Assembly: GCF_028640845.1 (NCBI RefSeq)
Contig: NC_080546.1
Location: forward strand, 74,527,551 to 74,591,550
From: Ahaetulla prasina
Taxonomy: Eukaryota; Chordata; Lepidosauria; Squamata; Colubridae
Length of the DNA stretch: 64,000 nucleotides
Direction of reading: 5' to 3'
Below the pieces are notes generated by a model that was not told the origin of the DNA, did not search any database, and saw only the letters and a program-made list of their open reading frames with translations. Made by a program: the position numbers and the translations under genes. This document shows positions 54,013 to 64,000 of this stretch, piece after piece. Positions within the stretch are counted from its first letter, which is position 1. Every line of letters begins with the position of its first letter.

Positions 54013-55733
54013 TCAATTAGCAGGACGGGTGTCCCGGGGTTGGGTCTTGATAGTCTCTGGTAGCGGGCATCTACTCAGGCGTCCGCATGCCCTAAGTCTT
54101 TCCTGGCGGTGGAGCAATCTGTAAGAGTATGCCGCCAGGAAGATAGTCCATCGGGTCAGCCTGGGTGAAAGTGCAATGGGTGTTGGGCGGTCGCCCGCTA
54201 AGAGTCCCAATAGGGGTCTATGGTCCGTTACTATCTCGAAATCTCGTCCAAATACGTATTCATGAAATTTCTTTACCCCTGAGACTATGGCCAATGCCTC
54301 CCTATCCAGCTGGCTGTAATTTCTTTCGGCCGAGGACATTGTTCGGGAATAATACACTATGGGGGCTTCAGTCCCATTCGGTAACCTATGGCTGAGCACA
54401 GCCCCCACCCCATAGGGAGATGCATCACAGACTAGGACTAATGGCAACGTACCATTGTATTGAATGAGGAGGCTATCACTGGATAACAGGTTTTTTACCC
54501 CTTCAAATGCCTTAGCTTCCACTTTTCCCCAGGACCAAACAGCTTTCTTTGCTAGTAATTTGTGTAGCGGTTCGGCAATTGTTGCCTTGTTCTTTAAGAA
54601 CACCGCATAGAAATTGACCAGACCTAAGAATGCCTGTAACTCTGTTTTATTTTTGGGAGCAGGGGCCTTTCTGATGGCCCGTACCTTGCTCTCCGTGGGG
54701 TGAATCCCTTCCCTGTCTATTCGGTAGCCTAGGAATTCTACGGATCCTACCCCGATTTGGCATTTGTTCAGCTTAACTTTAAGCCCGGCAGACCTGGAAA
54801 TGCCCAAAACCTTCCTTAGTCTTACCCCCAGTTCCTCTAAATTTTCAGCTGATACCAATACATCGTCGAAATATGGTACCACCCCGGGTAGACCCTGCAA
54901 TAGTCGCTCCATTAGGTTCTGAAATAACCCTGGAGCCACACTAACTCCGAACTGGAGCCGGGTGCATTTAAAAGCACCCGGTGCGTGACAATTGTCTGCG
55001 CCTCGGCTGTGCTGCTATCTACGGGTAACTGCTGATAGGCTTGAGCCAAATCGAGTTTGGCGAAAACCTGCCCTTGTCCTAACGAGTGCAGCAAGTGTTG
55101 CACTACTGGGACGGGGTATGCACTCTTCTGCAATGCTTTGTTGAGCGTTGCCTTGTAGTCAGCGCAAATCCGGACCGATCCGTCCGGTTTGACTGGGGTG
55201 ACTATAGGTGTCTCCCATTTTGCATGGTCAACGGGCACTAGTATTCCCTGGCTTACTAGTTTGTCCAATTCCCGGTCAATCTTGGGCTTTAGGGCAAATG
55301 GAACCCTCCTTGCCTTTAACCTGATCGGGGCAACTTGTGGGTCTAGATTGAAGGAAATAGGGGTCCCCTCGTACTTGCCCAGGCAATCTTTAAAAACGTC
55401 CTCGAACTCCTTCAGCAGTTCGCTCTTGAGGTCAACTTCATTTCTGAAGACCCCGGTCACTCCCATGCCCAAAGCTCGGAACCAGTCAAGTCCTAGCAAA
55501 CTCGGTAAAGTTCCATCTACTATGGTGATTGGCAGGGTCTTCTTGAACTGTCCATACTTGACTTGGACTGAAGTTGCCCCTCGAACAGTGATTCGATTCC
55601 TTGGTAGTCCTTGCACTCTCAGCTTCTGGGTCTGTAGCTGGCGCTTGATGGCTGGCAAGTCTCTCACGGTGTCCCAGGACATAATTGTGATTGATGAGCG
55701 GTGTCCACTTCCATTTGCATGGCACCCCTTCAA
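54013..55733 (-). pseudogene. pol: Gypsy-3 protease-RT-RNase H, one frameshift between two long frames
   Basis: Frame 54912-55733 (273 codons) holds a damaged protease (SSITIMSWD; the preceding DTG is broken by small indels) and RT up to VTHR. A one-base deletion in GAAAAGCACCC near 54978 shifts to frame 54013-54939 with catalytic PYFDDVLVS, the connection region, and RNase H LVCDASPYGVGAVLS to TDHRPLLGLLAGD. Confidence 0.87.
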
Positions 55734-55956
55734 TGTGTGTCTTTGTAAAATCTTTTTCTAGTCGCGTCGATGCGAGGCCCACTCTCACAGTGGTCTGGTT
55801 TAACCGCGCCCTTTTGAATGGACCAATCCCGGGCCGCTTCTGCTCCAGCTCTGATTGGTCGGTTTGAATTTTTGGCGGGAAGGTTGGGGGCTCGACAGGC
55901 CTGCGCTATGTGACCTTTCTTTTCACACCAAACGCGTCCTTAAACTTGCAGTGTTG

Positions 55957-56643
55957 TCATTGGTGTTGGCCCCCGCAACTCACACATTCGCTCCGGTCCC
56001 CTCTCTCCGGCCTCCCGGTGTAGAAAACCTCTTCCTCTTCCTCACCTTCCGACTCGGCCTGGACTTCCTCATTGTGGACCGGTGTTGTTTTCGCTCCGGC
56101 CCCTGGTGCAATCGGCTTTTGCAAAGTTTCTGCCGCCTTGGTAGACATCTTGTGAGCCCTGGCCTCGTCCAAGGCTATTGCCAGGGTCAGGTTGCTTTTA
56201 GACAGCAGCCGCCTTTGCAATCGGATGTCCCTGACCCTGCAAATGAGTTGTTCGAGTAAGGAGTCCTCCAAATCTCGGTATTCACAGTGGTTCGCAGCTT
56301 TTCTCAATGCTGCCATGTACACGCTTATCGATTCGCCCTCACGCTGTACCCGCTGCCTCAACTCGAACCGTTGGACGAACTTTGAGGGTACTGGGGCGTA
56401 GTGCACTCGAAGTGCCATTTGCAGTGTTTGCCACGGTACCGACTGTACTGGCGTTGGCTCTGAAAGTGACTCCGCGGTATCGAAAACCTCTGGACCGCAG
56501 TGGCTCAGGAAGTACGCTCGCTTCCTATTATCCGAAATCCCTTGTAGTTCGTTTGCTTCGAGGAAACACTCGAAACAAGCCATGTATGACCCCCATTTCT
56601 CCTTTGCTGGGTCGAATGGCGCTGGCAGCGTGTAGCTGGACAT
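55957..56643 (-). pseudogene. gag: Gypsy-3 gag
   Basis: 228 codons from the ATG at 56643. The capsid-type region and Glu-rich linker are intact (EGEEEEEVFYTGRPERG). The frame stops after the first zinc-knuckle cysteines (CVSCGGQHQ), and the second knuckle (around 55920) is disrupted by deletions. Confidence 0.87.
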
Positions 56644-56680
56644 CGCTACTTATCTGTCCTTGAGACTGGCTGGGTTCGCG

Positions 56681-57840
56681 CCTTTTTGCTATGTAGTTGC
56701 AGTACTGCAACTGCAGTATCTCTGACTATTTCTTCTCAAAGCTGTGAATTCTCTTCGTCTCAATTCTAAACCAAATAGTTTTTGCTACAAAAAAAATACT
56801 AACCGAATTAGAAAAGATAAGAAATATAAGAAACATATTTCTGCAAAGTTCAACCTTGGAATGTTTTTGTTACAGTGCCTGTAAAATCAGGCAGACATTT
56901 ATTATCTAATGATAAATCTACTCTCGGTTGTAACGTTTTATCTTGTTTGGTTTTCCTTTAAATTTTTAATGTGTCTTTGCAGTTTGGGACAGCGACTATA
57001 ATGAAAATATTCATTCTATGCTACTTTAAAAAGTAGATATTTGAACAATGTTCTGCAAATGAAATATGGATTGAACTTTCCCTAAAAGCTTGGCAAATTC
57101 TTTTTTATTTACATTTCATGCACTCTCAAAATGAGAGCAATCATTTTATTTTTAAAAAGCTTGAATTAATGATGTTCCAATGAAATGTTTTAAAGCCACA
57201 GTAAAATGCATTGATTTCTATGCTTACTGCCTCTTGGTGAGATCCCTTGGGAGAATTTATATTGGAAAAGAAATACTATCAAAAGAGGCATGGAACATGC
57301 TCTTTAATTTCTTGATGATAAGGGGATGAAGTAGCAATATGAATATGGGTTGGTTAGTAAAGCTTATAAGCAACATGAAAATCATTTTGGAAAATTAATC
57401 TTTGTAAAATTTATAATAATAAAGAAGGTGAAGTTGTTTTACCACAAGTCAGAACAGAAATTGTATCCTTTAAAATTCAGAACAATCTCAGAATTATCAA
57501 CTATTTTACCATCATTGGGTCATATGATCTGTCACAATCTTGTTTTTCCTTCCCCATCCTCCAAATTATATAATTGATGGAAAGAAAAAAAAACATAGGA
57601 TAATTGTGTTGGATTTTCGCAGACGTATCAAAAGTCAGGGACAACTGCTAACACTCCCCTCAACTGATTTCAATTGTATAAATCATGTAAATATCCTTAC
57701 AACTAGTTTAGAACCAATTTCCATATAGCAATAGCACTTAGACTTCTATACCGCTTCATAGTGCTTTTACAGCCCTCTCTAATCAGTTTACAAAGTCAGC
57801 ATATTGCCCACAACAATCTGGGTCCTCATTTTATCAACTG
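56681..57840 (+). repeat. Segments X-Z-Y copy 2 with uninterrupted SINE
   Basis: Segment X (56681-56846), a unique AT-rich stretch Z (56847-57254), then segment Y (57255-57809) continuing into SINE sequence AACAATCTGGGTCCTCATTT up to 57840. In this copy the SINE crosses the Gypsy insertion point (ATATTGCCC-ACAACAATC) without an LTR. The block then jumps into Gypsy gag text. Confidence 0.9.
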
Positions 57841-58530
57841 TTGTCGTTGGTGTTGGCCCCCGCAACTCACACATTCACTCCGGTCCCCTCTCTCCGGCCT
57901 CCCGGTGTGGAAAACCTCTTCCTCTTCCTCACCTTCCGACTCGGCCTGGACTTCCTCATTGTGGACCGGTGTTGTTTTCGCTCCGGCTCCTGGTGCGTTC
58001 GGCTTTTGCAAGGTTTCTGCCGCTTTGGTAGACATCTTGTGAGCCCTGGCCTCGTCCAAGGCTATTGCCAGAGTCAGGTTGCTTTTAGACAGCAGCTGCC
58101 TTTGCAATCGGATGTCCCTGACCCCACAAATGAGTTGTTCGAGTAAGGAGTCCTCCAAATCTCGGTACTCGCAGTGGTTCGCGGCTTTTCTCAATGCCGC
58201 CATGTACACACTTATCGATTCGCCCTCACGCTGTACCCGTTGCCTCAACTCGAACCGTTGGACGAACTTTGAGGGTACTGGGGTGTAGTGCGCTCGAAGT
58301 GCCGTTTGCAGTGTTTGCCACGGTACCGACTGTACCAGCGTTGGCTCTGAAAGTGACTCCGCGGTATCGAAAACCTCTGGACCGCAGTGGCTCAGGAAGT
58401 ACGCTCGCTTCCTATTATCCGAAACCCCTTGTAGTTCGTTTGCTTCGAGGAAACACTCGAAACGAGCCATGTACGACCCCCATTTCTCCTTTGCTGGGTC
58501 AAATGGCACTGGCGGCGTGTAGCTGGACAT
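57841..58530 (-). pseudogene. gag: Gypsy-4 gag, 3'-truncated
   Basis: About 230 codons open from the ATG at 58530: FDPAKEKWGSYMARF, SVPWQTLQTALRAHY, ESISVYMAALRKAANHCEY, Glu-rich linker, CVSCGGQHQRQQ. The last residues of the frame come from the joined SINE sequence. Confidence 0.88.
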
Positions 58531-58632
58531 TGCTACGTATCCGTCCTTGAGACTGGCTGGGTTCGCGCCTTCTTTCGCTCCTTCAGCTCTTTTCCCGATC
58601 TCACTGCCTCAACATCCCACCTTCGTCGCCAA

Positions 58633-58821
58633 TGTTAGATTCGGGCAATAAAGAGGCAGGAGACCAGTGAGTGACAACAGCTCTTTAGTTTATAGTGAAC
58701 CCAGCAAGCAACAACCGGCAAAACCCCTCTTTATATACAGTTTTCTCTGAGGCATCAACCAATCAGCAACGTGCATGTTCCCGCCCAAATTTCCCTCCAA
58801 AAACTTTAAAGATACATTACA
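58633..58821 (-). repeat. Gypsy-4 5' LTR (189 bp)
   Basis: Same termini and length as the other minus-strand LTRs. Followed by CCCCC at 58822-58826, matching CCCCC before 48049: the target duplication of the original insertion. Confidence 0.92.
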
Positions 58822-58826
58822 CCCCC

Positions 58827-59577
58827 AACAATCTGGGTCCTCATTTTATCAACTGCTACAACCGAGGCCCAAGTAGTGATTACCAAACACAATTCCGGCC
58901 TGAACAAACTTATTTTATTAAAACAACTAAGAATTAATCCATTCTCAGCTTAGTCCGAAACAAATTCTTCATAAACAGTCCTGAGGCCTTATCACCAACC
59001 TTTGCTGTCTTTGGCAACCTGTTAAAGGCTTTTCTTGGCAAAAACCCCACAAAGTTCAAGAGCAAGCACTGACAAGAAGCAATGGAATTAATATTGCTTT
59101 TCTACAAAGAACCCAATGGTTTGTTGCTGCTCTTTTAAGCCTTATGAGAGTGGCCAATCATTTTCTGGCCTTGCTCTCGAGTTGTCCTTTTTGCTTTAGC
59201 TGCTCTTGGCAGCTCTTCTCATGCGTGCCCTAGGAACAGGCTCCTCTTGTTCCTCTGCCTCTCTGCTGTCAGCCTCTGAAGGCTCCGGAGTTCCATGCAT
59301 CAGTCCTAGATGTCCCTGGCCCATCTCTGCCTCTGATGCAGAACCCTCGTCTGGGCCTTCCCCTGACTCCAGGACCGGCCCATTGTCATCCCCAGCCTCC
59401 TCACTGTCCGACTCCACTGCCAGGTCCGCAGGCTGCTGGCAGACCACAACACTAACTTTGGAAGGATGGAAGGCTGAATCAACCTTGAGCTGGTAAGATT
59501 TGAACTGCCGAAGTGCAGCTAGCAGTCAGCTGAAGTAGCTTGCAGTGCTGCACTCTAACCACTGTGTCGCCTCGGCT
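58827..59577 (-). mobile_element. SINE type III, 5' portion, split by an LTR-type insertion
   Basis: SINE sequence at 58827-58853 (AACAATCTGGGTCCTCATTT) resumes at 59452-59577 (GGAAGGATGGAAGGCTGA ... GTGTCGCCTCGGCTC). The tRNA-like head at the right end, minus strand, has A box GGCGACACAGTGGTTAGAGT and a decayed B box near 59500 (AGTTCAAATCT). Confidence 0.85.
58854..59451 (-). mobile_element. Probable solo LTR (598 bp)
   Basis: Minus strand starts TGTTGTGGTC and ends GGTTGTAGCA, with an AATAAAATAAG polyadenylation signal near 58915 and a TATA-like GGCTTAAAAGAG near 59135. It sits cleanly inside the SINE. Flanks TCAAC and CTAAC are imperfect as a 5-bp duplication. No internal gag-pol. A short acidic frame (59196-59447) has no known function. 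Confidence 0.75.
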
Positions 59578-60008
59578 CTATACCACTTTTCATTGAACAT
59601 TTCAATCCAAAGTGATTTGTATTCATCAATAACAATTTTCAGTGGACTGCTATAAATTTTGTGTGAAATTCTCTTTAGAGAAAAGCTGACTCATCTCTAA
59701 TCTATCACATATTAAGCTATTTTTGTTTAACTATTGCAAAGTCTTTATTGCTGTTTTCCCAGCTTCCTTCCCCTCTTGCCATAGGTTGTAGGAGGAACCA
59801 GAGAAGTAAACATTGGTTCCTTTAGTTCCTTTGTCCTATGAACTCTGATAATTTACAGCAGAAGAATATACGTTTTGCTGCAAAAATGAGATGTTTATCA
59901 CCTTTCCTCTCTTCATTCCCACTTTTGTTGAATATTCATTCATTTCATTCATTCGCCACCCAACTCAATCAAGTGACTCTGGGTGGCTTTCAATTTATTA
60001 TTTATTAT
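59578..60008. other. No recognised feature
   Basis: AT-rich DNA with (ATTC)n-like text at 59935-59955. Confidence 0.4.
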
Positions 60009-61000
60009 TTTATTTATTTATTTGTCAAGCATGTATAACATAACAGATATAAGTGTAAACATATTTATAAACACATGTAAAGGCTATGAATAAAATAGCC
60101 GGTTAGCTCAGGCTGGTAATAGCCTGTTATTAAGAACACCGAAGCCTGCAATTATTGCAGGTTCGAGCCCGGCCCAAGGTTGACTCAGCCTTCCATCCTT
60201 TATAAGGTAGGTAAAATGAGGACCCAGATTGTTGGGGGGGCAATAAGTTGACTTTGTAAAAATATACAAATAGAATGAGACTATTGCCTTATACACTGTA
60301 AGCCGCCCTGAGTCTTCGGAGAAGGGCGGGGTATAAATGTAAACAAAACAAAAAAAAAAAAAATAGAATGAGACTATTGCCTTATACACTGTAAGCCGCC
60401 CTGAGTCTTCGGAGAAGGGCGGGGTATAAATGTAAACAAAAAAATAAATAAATAAAAAATAAAATATTAGGACAGGGTGATAGGCACACTGGTGCACTTA
60501 TGCACGCCCCTTACAGACCTCTTAGGAATGGGTTGAGGTTGAAAGTAGACAGTCTAAGGTTAAAGTTTCGGTGGTTTGGGGAAGAAACCAGAGAGTCAGG
60601 TAGAGCATTCCAGGCACTGACCACTCTGTTGCTGAAGTTGTATTTTCTGCAATCGTGTTTGGAGTGGTTTACCTTAAGTTTATATCTATTGTGTGCTTGT
60701 GTACTATTGTGGTTGAAGCTGAAGTAGGACAGGTAGGACGTTGTAGCAGATAATTCTGTGTACTACGTTTAGGTCAGACCAAAGGTGACGTAGTTCTAAG
60801 TTGTCTAAGTCCAAAATTTCAAGCTTGGTGGCACAAGGTATTCTCTTGTGAGCAGAGGAGTGGAGGACACTTCTAGTGAATTACCTCTGGACTCCTCAGT
60901 TGTATTAATGTCCGATATGCAGTGTGGGTTCCAGACAGATGAGCTGTATTCAAGAATTGGTCTAGCAAAGATTTTGTATGCCCTGGTTTGTAGTACAATC
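60009..61000 (-). mobile_element. LINE-C-like LINE (diverged subfamily), split by a SINE
   Basis: 3' end (left) TTTATTTATTTGTCAAGCAT, interrupted by a SINE at 60097-60445, resuming ATTAGGACAGGGTGATAGGC. The minus-strand text then encodes the LINE-C C-terminus in several broken frames (LTPFLRGL equivalent near 60525, YNNSTQAH near 60690). It ends near 61000. Confidence 0.8.
60097..60445 (+). mobile_element. SINE type II with duplicated 3' end
   Basis: Head AGCCGGTTAGCTCAGGCTGG with a good B box GGTTCGAGCCC at about 60160; L2-like 3' end CCGCCCTGAGTCTTCGGAGA. After an A-rich tail (to ~60362) the last ~80 bp, starting TAGAATGAGACTATTGCC, is repeated before a second (AAATA)n tail. Confidence 0.88.
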
Positions 61001-61519
61001 AGAAAACTATTAAAACAACCTAAAAACTATAAAACAATAAAAACATCCACAAAACGCTATATTCTGTCTCATTGTTCACAAGTGAGCTAACAGCTAAAAT
61101 TAACCAACGTATTTTGGCATTTAATGCTTACTTTGCTGGAAGCAACAGATTTCAACAATGGCTTTTATTTTCTGCAAACCACAAGAGTCGCAGAGATTTC
61201 AAAAAGGCTTGTTTAATGGTATACTGGAGTAAAAACATAATTTTGAACCTGTAAGAGTGAATTCCTAGCTAAAACTGTATTTGAAATGTTCCTATTGTGT
61301 CTTTTAAATCTGGACCTTCACCTTTGCTCACCTAAACTGCATTTCTTCTTCCTCTGTTTACTTCCTATAGTCTCTCACAACACATATCAAAGTTAGCTTG
61401 GGGATGTGACAAATTTGTCCAAATTCCAAGCTCTTTCATCCTCAAGTTCTGTTTATAGAAAAATCTTCAAGTCTTCATGTTGAGTGAAACAACAAAGTTG
61501 TTCAGATTCCCAAATGGGG
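60457..61519 (+). repeat. Duplicated segment P, copy 1
   Basis: Contains the LINE-C-like fragment and about 520 bp of unrecognised AT-rich sequence, ending CAGATTCCCAAATGGGG where an L2 fragment begins. Recurs at 61861-62913 without that L2. Confidence 0.92.
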
Positions 61520-61521
61520 AT

Positions 61522-61869
61522 CTGGCCTTTTCAGGGGAAGGGCCTTCTCTGTGGGGGCTCCCACACTCTGGAACGAGCTTCCCCCGGGTTTACGCCAAAT
61601 ACCTGACCTTCGGACATTTCGTCGCGAACTCAAGACCCATCTTTTTATCCAACAAGGCTGGGCTTAAATATGGGATTTTAATGTTAAATTTATTAATTTT
61701 AAACGGGTTTTAGTATGGTAAATTTTAATCATTGGACTAATTTAAATAAGTTTTTAAATCGTATTTTAAACTTGTATATTATATTGTCGGTTTATTATGC
61801 CTGTACACGCCCCTGAGTCCTTCGGAGAAGGGCTATAAAATTAAATAAAATAAATAAATAAAAATAAAA
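61522..61869 (+). mobile_element. L2-like LINE 3' fragment
   Basis: Starts CTTTTCAGGGGAAGGGCCTT, encodes the last ~50 residues (GLPHSGTSFPR-type shadow; true frame TLWNELPPG and FRRELKTHLF), then a 3' UTR with CCCTGAGTCCTTCGGAGAAG and (AAATA)n tail that merges with the start of segment P copy 2. Confidence 0.85.
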
Positions 61870-62913
61870 TATTAGGACAGGGTGATAGGCACAATGGTCC
61901 ATATGCAGTGTGGGTTCCAGACCTCTTAGGAATGGGTTGAGGTTGAAAGTAGACAGTCTAAGGTTAAAGTTTCGTGGTTTGGGGAAGAAACCAGAGAGTC
62001 AGGTAGAGCATTCAGGCACTGACCACTCTGTTGCTGAAGTTGTATTTTCTGCAATCGTGTTTGGAGTGGTTTACCTTAAGTTTATATCTATTAACTGTGC
62101 TTGTGTACTATTGTGGTTGAAGCTGAAGTAGGACAGGTAGGACGTTGTAGCAGATAATTCTGCAAACCATCAGGTCAGACCAAAGGTGACGTAGTTCTAA
62201 GTTGTCTAAGTCCAAAATTTCAAGCTTGGTGGCACAAGGTATTCTCTTGTGAGCAGAGGAGTGGAGGACACTTCTAGTGAATTACCTCTGGACTCCTCAG
62301 TTGTATTAATGTCCGATACACAGTGTGGGTTCCAGACAGATGAGCTGTATTCAAGAATTGGTCTAGCAAAGATTTTGTATGCCCTGGTTTGTAGTACAAT
62401 CAGAAAACTATTAAAACAACCTAAAACTATAAAACAATAAAAACATAGCTTGGCATATATTCTGTCTCATTGTTCACAAGTGAGCTAACAGCTAAAATTA
62501 ACCAACGTATTTTGGCATTTAATGCTTACTTTGCTGGAAGCAACAGATTTCAACAATGGCTTTCATTTTCTGCAAACCACAAAATGCAGAGATTTCAAAA
62601 GGCTTGTTTAATGGTATATTGGAGTAAAAACATAATTTTGAACCTGTAAGAGTGAATTCCTAGCTAAAACTGTATTTGAAATGTTCCTATTGTGTCTTTT
62701 AAATCTGGACCTTCACCTTTGCTCACCTAAACTGCATTTCTTCTTCCTCTGTTTACTTCCTATAGTCTCTCACAACACATATCAAAGTTAGCTTGGGGAT
62801 GTGACAAATTTGTCCAAATTCCAAGCTCTTTCATCCTCAAGTTCTGTTTATAGAAAAATCTTCAAGTCTTCATGTTGAGTGAAACAACAAAGTTGTTCAG
62901 ATTCCCAAATGGG
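61861..62913 (+). repeat. Duplicated segment P, copy 2
   Basis: Near-identical to 60457-61519 with small indels. About 30 bases near its start are replaced by CATATGCAGTGTGGGTTCC, text that belongs ~400 bp further on. It crosses the L2 insertion point (CCCAAATGGGATGTGG) uninterrupted. Includes a second copy of the LINE-C-like fragment (61900-62410). Confidence 0.92.
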
Positions 62914-63088
62914 ATGTGGTCATTTGGGCATAGAAGGGCTGCTGTTGTGGCAATGTTTATGTCTTGGGCTAATTATAGTAGATTATATCACATATGCTTC
63001 AAGAGATGATTTATAATCTGGGATAAGTATTAGAATCACTATTGTTTCTTATGCTGGAGCAAGACAGTAATTTGGTTGACATTGTTTG

Positions 63089-63485
63089 ACAAAGAGGGCT
63101 GTGAAAATATTTACAGACCCCTCGCATCCTGGACATAAACTATTTCAACTCCCATTCTCAAAATGACGCTATAGAGCACTGCACGCCAAAACAACTAGGC
63201 ACAAGAACAGTTTCATTGCTATTAATCTATAAATCGTTCCTGTGGCCCATTTCCTCCCACTTGTGACTGCATGACTGCGACTTTGTTCCTTGTATTCTTG
63301 TGATTTATATTGATATTGATTGCTTCCTAGTATGATTGGATTGCTTATTTGTACCGTATGACTGTCACTGGGTATTGTGCCTTGTGATTCTTGACGAGTG
63401 TGTCTTGTCCTTTTATGTACACTGAGAGCGTATGCACCAAAGACAAATTCCTTGGCCCGTCAAAGAATTATATTTTATTCTACTA
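63089..63485 (+). mobile_element. LINE-A 3' fragment
   Basis: Encodes KRAVKIFTDPSHPGHKLFQL-type text, then the tail and a 3' UTR ending CAAATTCCTTGG and a decayed terminal block to about 63485. The ORF is interrupted and lacks the usual final KAITLLNK block. Confidence 0.85.
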
Positions 63486-64000
63486 GCAGTTTGGTTGACA
63501 TTAGCAAGGTTTAAAAAGAACTGTGTAGACTATTTAACCTTGGATACTTCCTATGATAAAAGAAGTGGATAAAATTTTCTGTCATATTTCACTCCAGGCA
63601 TGCCTCGAAATATCTCCAAACTCTTAATCCTTATTTAAGACCTGGCTTCACTGCTGAAGGCTCTCAAAGACAACTCTGTTCATTTTTTTAAAAAAAACCT
63701 GAAGATTAAAACACAGCCATATATAACAAATTTGCTTCCTGCAGTTAATAGCAATCAGTGCTTGTCTATCTATATCTGTCCCTATCTCTCTAGGATTGAA
63801 ACCCATAGAAGAGTACAAAAATAACTTCAAAGAAGGGAAATAGTTTTGTAAACATCAACTGAGCTCCGGGAAAGAAGAGTGAGACAAAACCTCAAGATAA
63901 CAAGGCTTTTTTTGGTATATCAGGGTAAAGAAGAAAACTTTGTCAGGCTTTCAAGTTATTATATCCCCACAACAAAAACACAGTTCCAGTCAACTTAGTG
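63486..64000. other. No recognised feature
   Basis: AT-rich end of the window without identifiable elements. Confidence 0.4.

Larger units (their letters stand above)
52595..56689 (-). mobile_element. Gypsy-3: internal region without its own 5' LTR
   Basis: A second complete set of Gypsy coding blocks on the minus strand sharing the LTR at 52406. It runs from polypurine tract to gag and a few dozen bases of leader. At about 56681 (GCGCCTTTTTGCT) the leader jumps into segment X/LINE-C remnant, losing primer-binding site and 5' LTR. Confidence 0.92.
57839..58821 (-). mobile_element. Gypsy-4: gag and 5' LTR only
   Basis: Minus-strand fragment starting at the gag zinc-knuckle region and running through the gag start (ATG at 58530), leader, primer-binding site and a full 5' LTR (58633-58821). 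It is followed by CCCCC and the right half of the SINE. With the LTR at 48049 it forms the outer boundary of the whole Gypsy insertion. Confidence 0.92.

Noticed and set aside
59196..59447. Acidic 83-codon minus-strand ORF as a host gene
   Set aside because: It lies wholly within a probable solo LTR, and such acidic short frames occur in LTR sequence without known function.

Overview
The window reads as repeat-packed, gene-poor vertebrate intergenic DNA, most likely from a squamate and probably a colubroid snake. The evidence is the repeat set: Jockey-superfamily LINEs whose 3' tails are (AATAG)n microsatellites, L2-like LINEs ending in an AAATA tail, CR1 and L1 fragments, three kinds of tRNA-derived SINE, many short hAT-type elements with 8-bp target duplications, and Ty3/Gypsy LTR retrotransposons. 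I found no host exon, no rRNA or functional tRNA gene, no CRISPR array and no bacterial-style operon. Every convincing coding stretch belongs to a mobile element, and nearly all are broken.

Layout. 0.4-3.1 kb: a 5'-truncated LINE, a SINE, an hAT scrap and a faint Penelope-like terminus. 3.17-7.62 kb: a complete but decayed Gypsy element (188/193-bp LTRs, 5-bp target duplication). 7.8-15.4 kb: hAT elements, CR1, another LINE, and an L2 LINE plus an LTR-like piece sitting inside an hAT element. 15.4-23.1 kb: a 1.95-kb segment present twice, flanking a 5'-LTR-gag-pol fragment of a second LTR family. 23.5-31 kb: L2 and L1 pieces, a 194-bp homopurine tract, a hairpin followed by a hammerhead-like motif, LINE-seeded microsatellites, a small hAT element carrying NRF1-like palindromes, and a LINE with an open 374-codon reverse transcriptase frame. 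31-44 kb: LINE/SINE/CR1 mosaics and a 1.8-kb tandem duplication. 44.7-63 kb: a mosaic dominated by minus-strand Gypsy copies arranged LTR-internal-LTR-internal, inserted in a SINE that also holds a second LTR-type insertion, followed by another duplicated 1-kb segment with and without an L2 insertion.

The most notable feature is structural. At three places a segment carrying a retroelement insertion is followed in the same contig by a near-identical segment that runs uninterrupted across the insertion site (15.4-23.1, 47.5-58.9 and 60.5-62.9 kb). Several junctions lie in shared short sequence. This looks like filled and empty alleles of heterozygous insertions placed end to end, most simply an assembly effect, although template-switching duplication is possible. 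Copy-to-copy differences are largely small indels, which fits either explanation.

Functionally, the LINEs supply reverse transcriptase/endonuclease. The SINE 3' ends at 32.2 and 60.3 kb match the L2 3' end, suggesting L2 mobilises that SINE. The hAT elements are non-autonomous and no transposase was found. Clade names below L2/CR1/L1/Gypsy level are from recognition, not database search.
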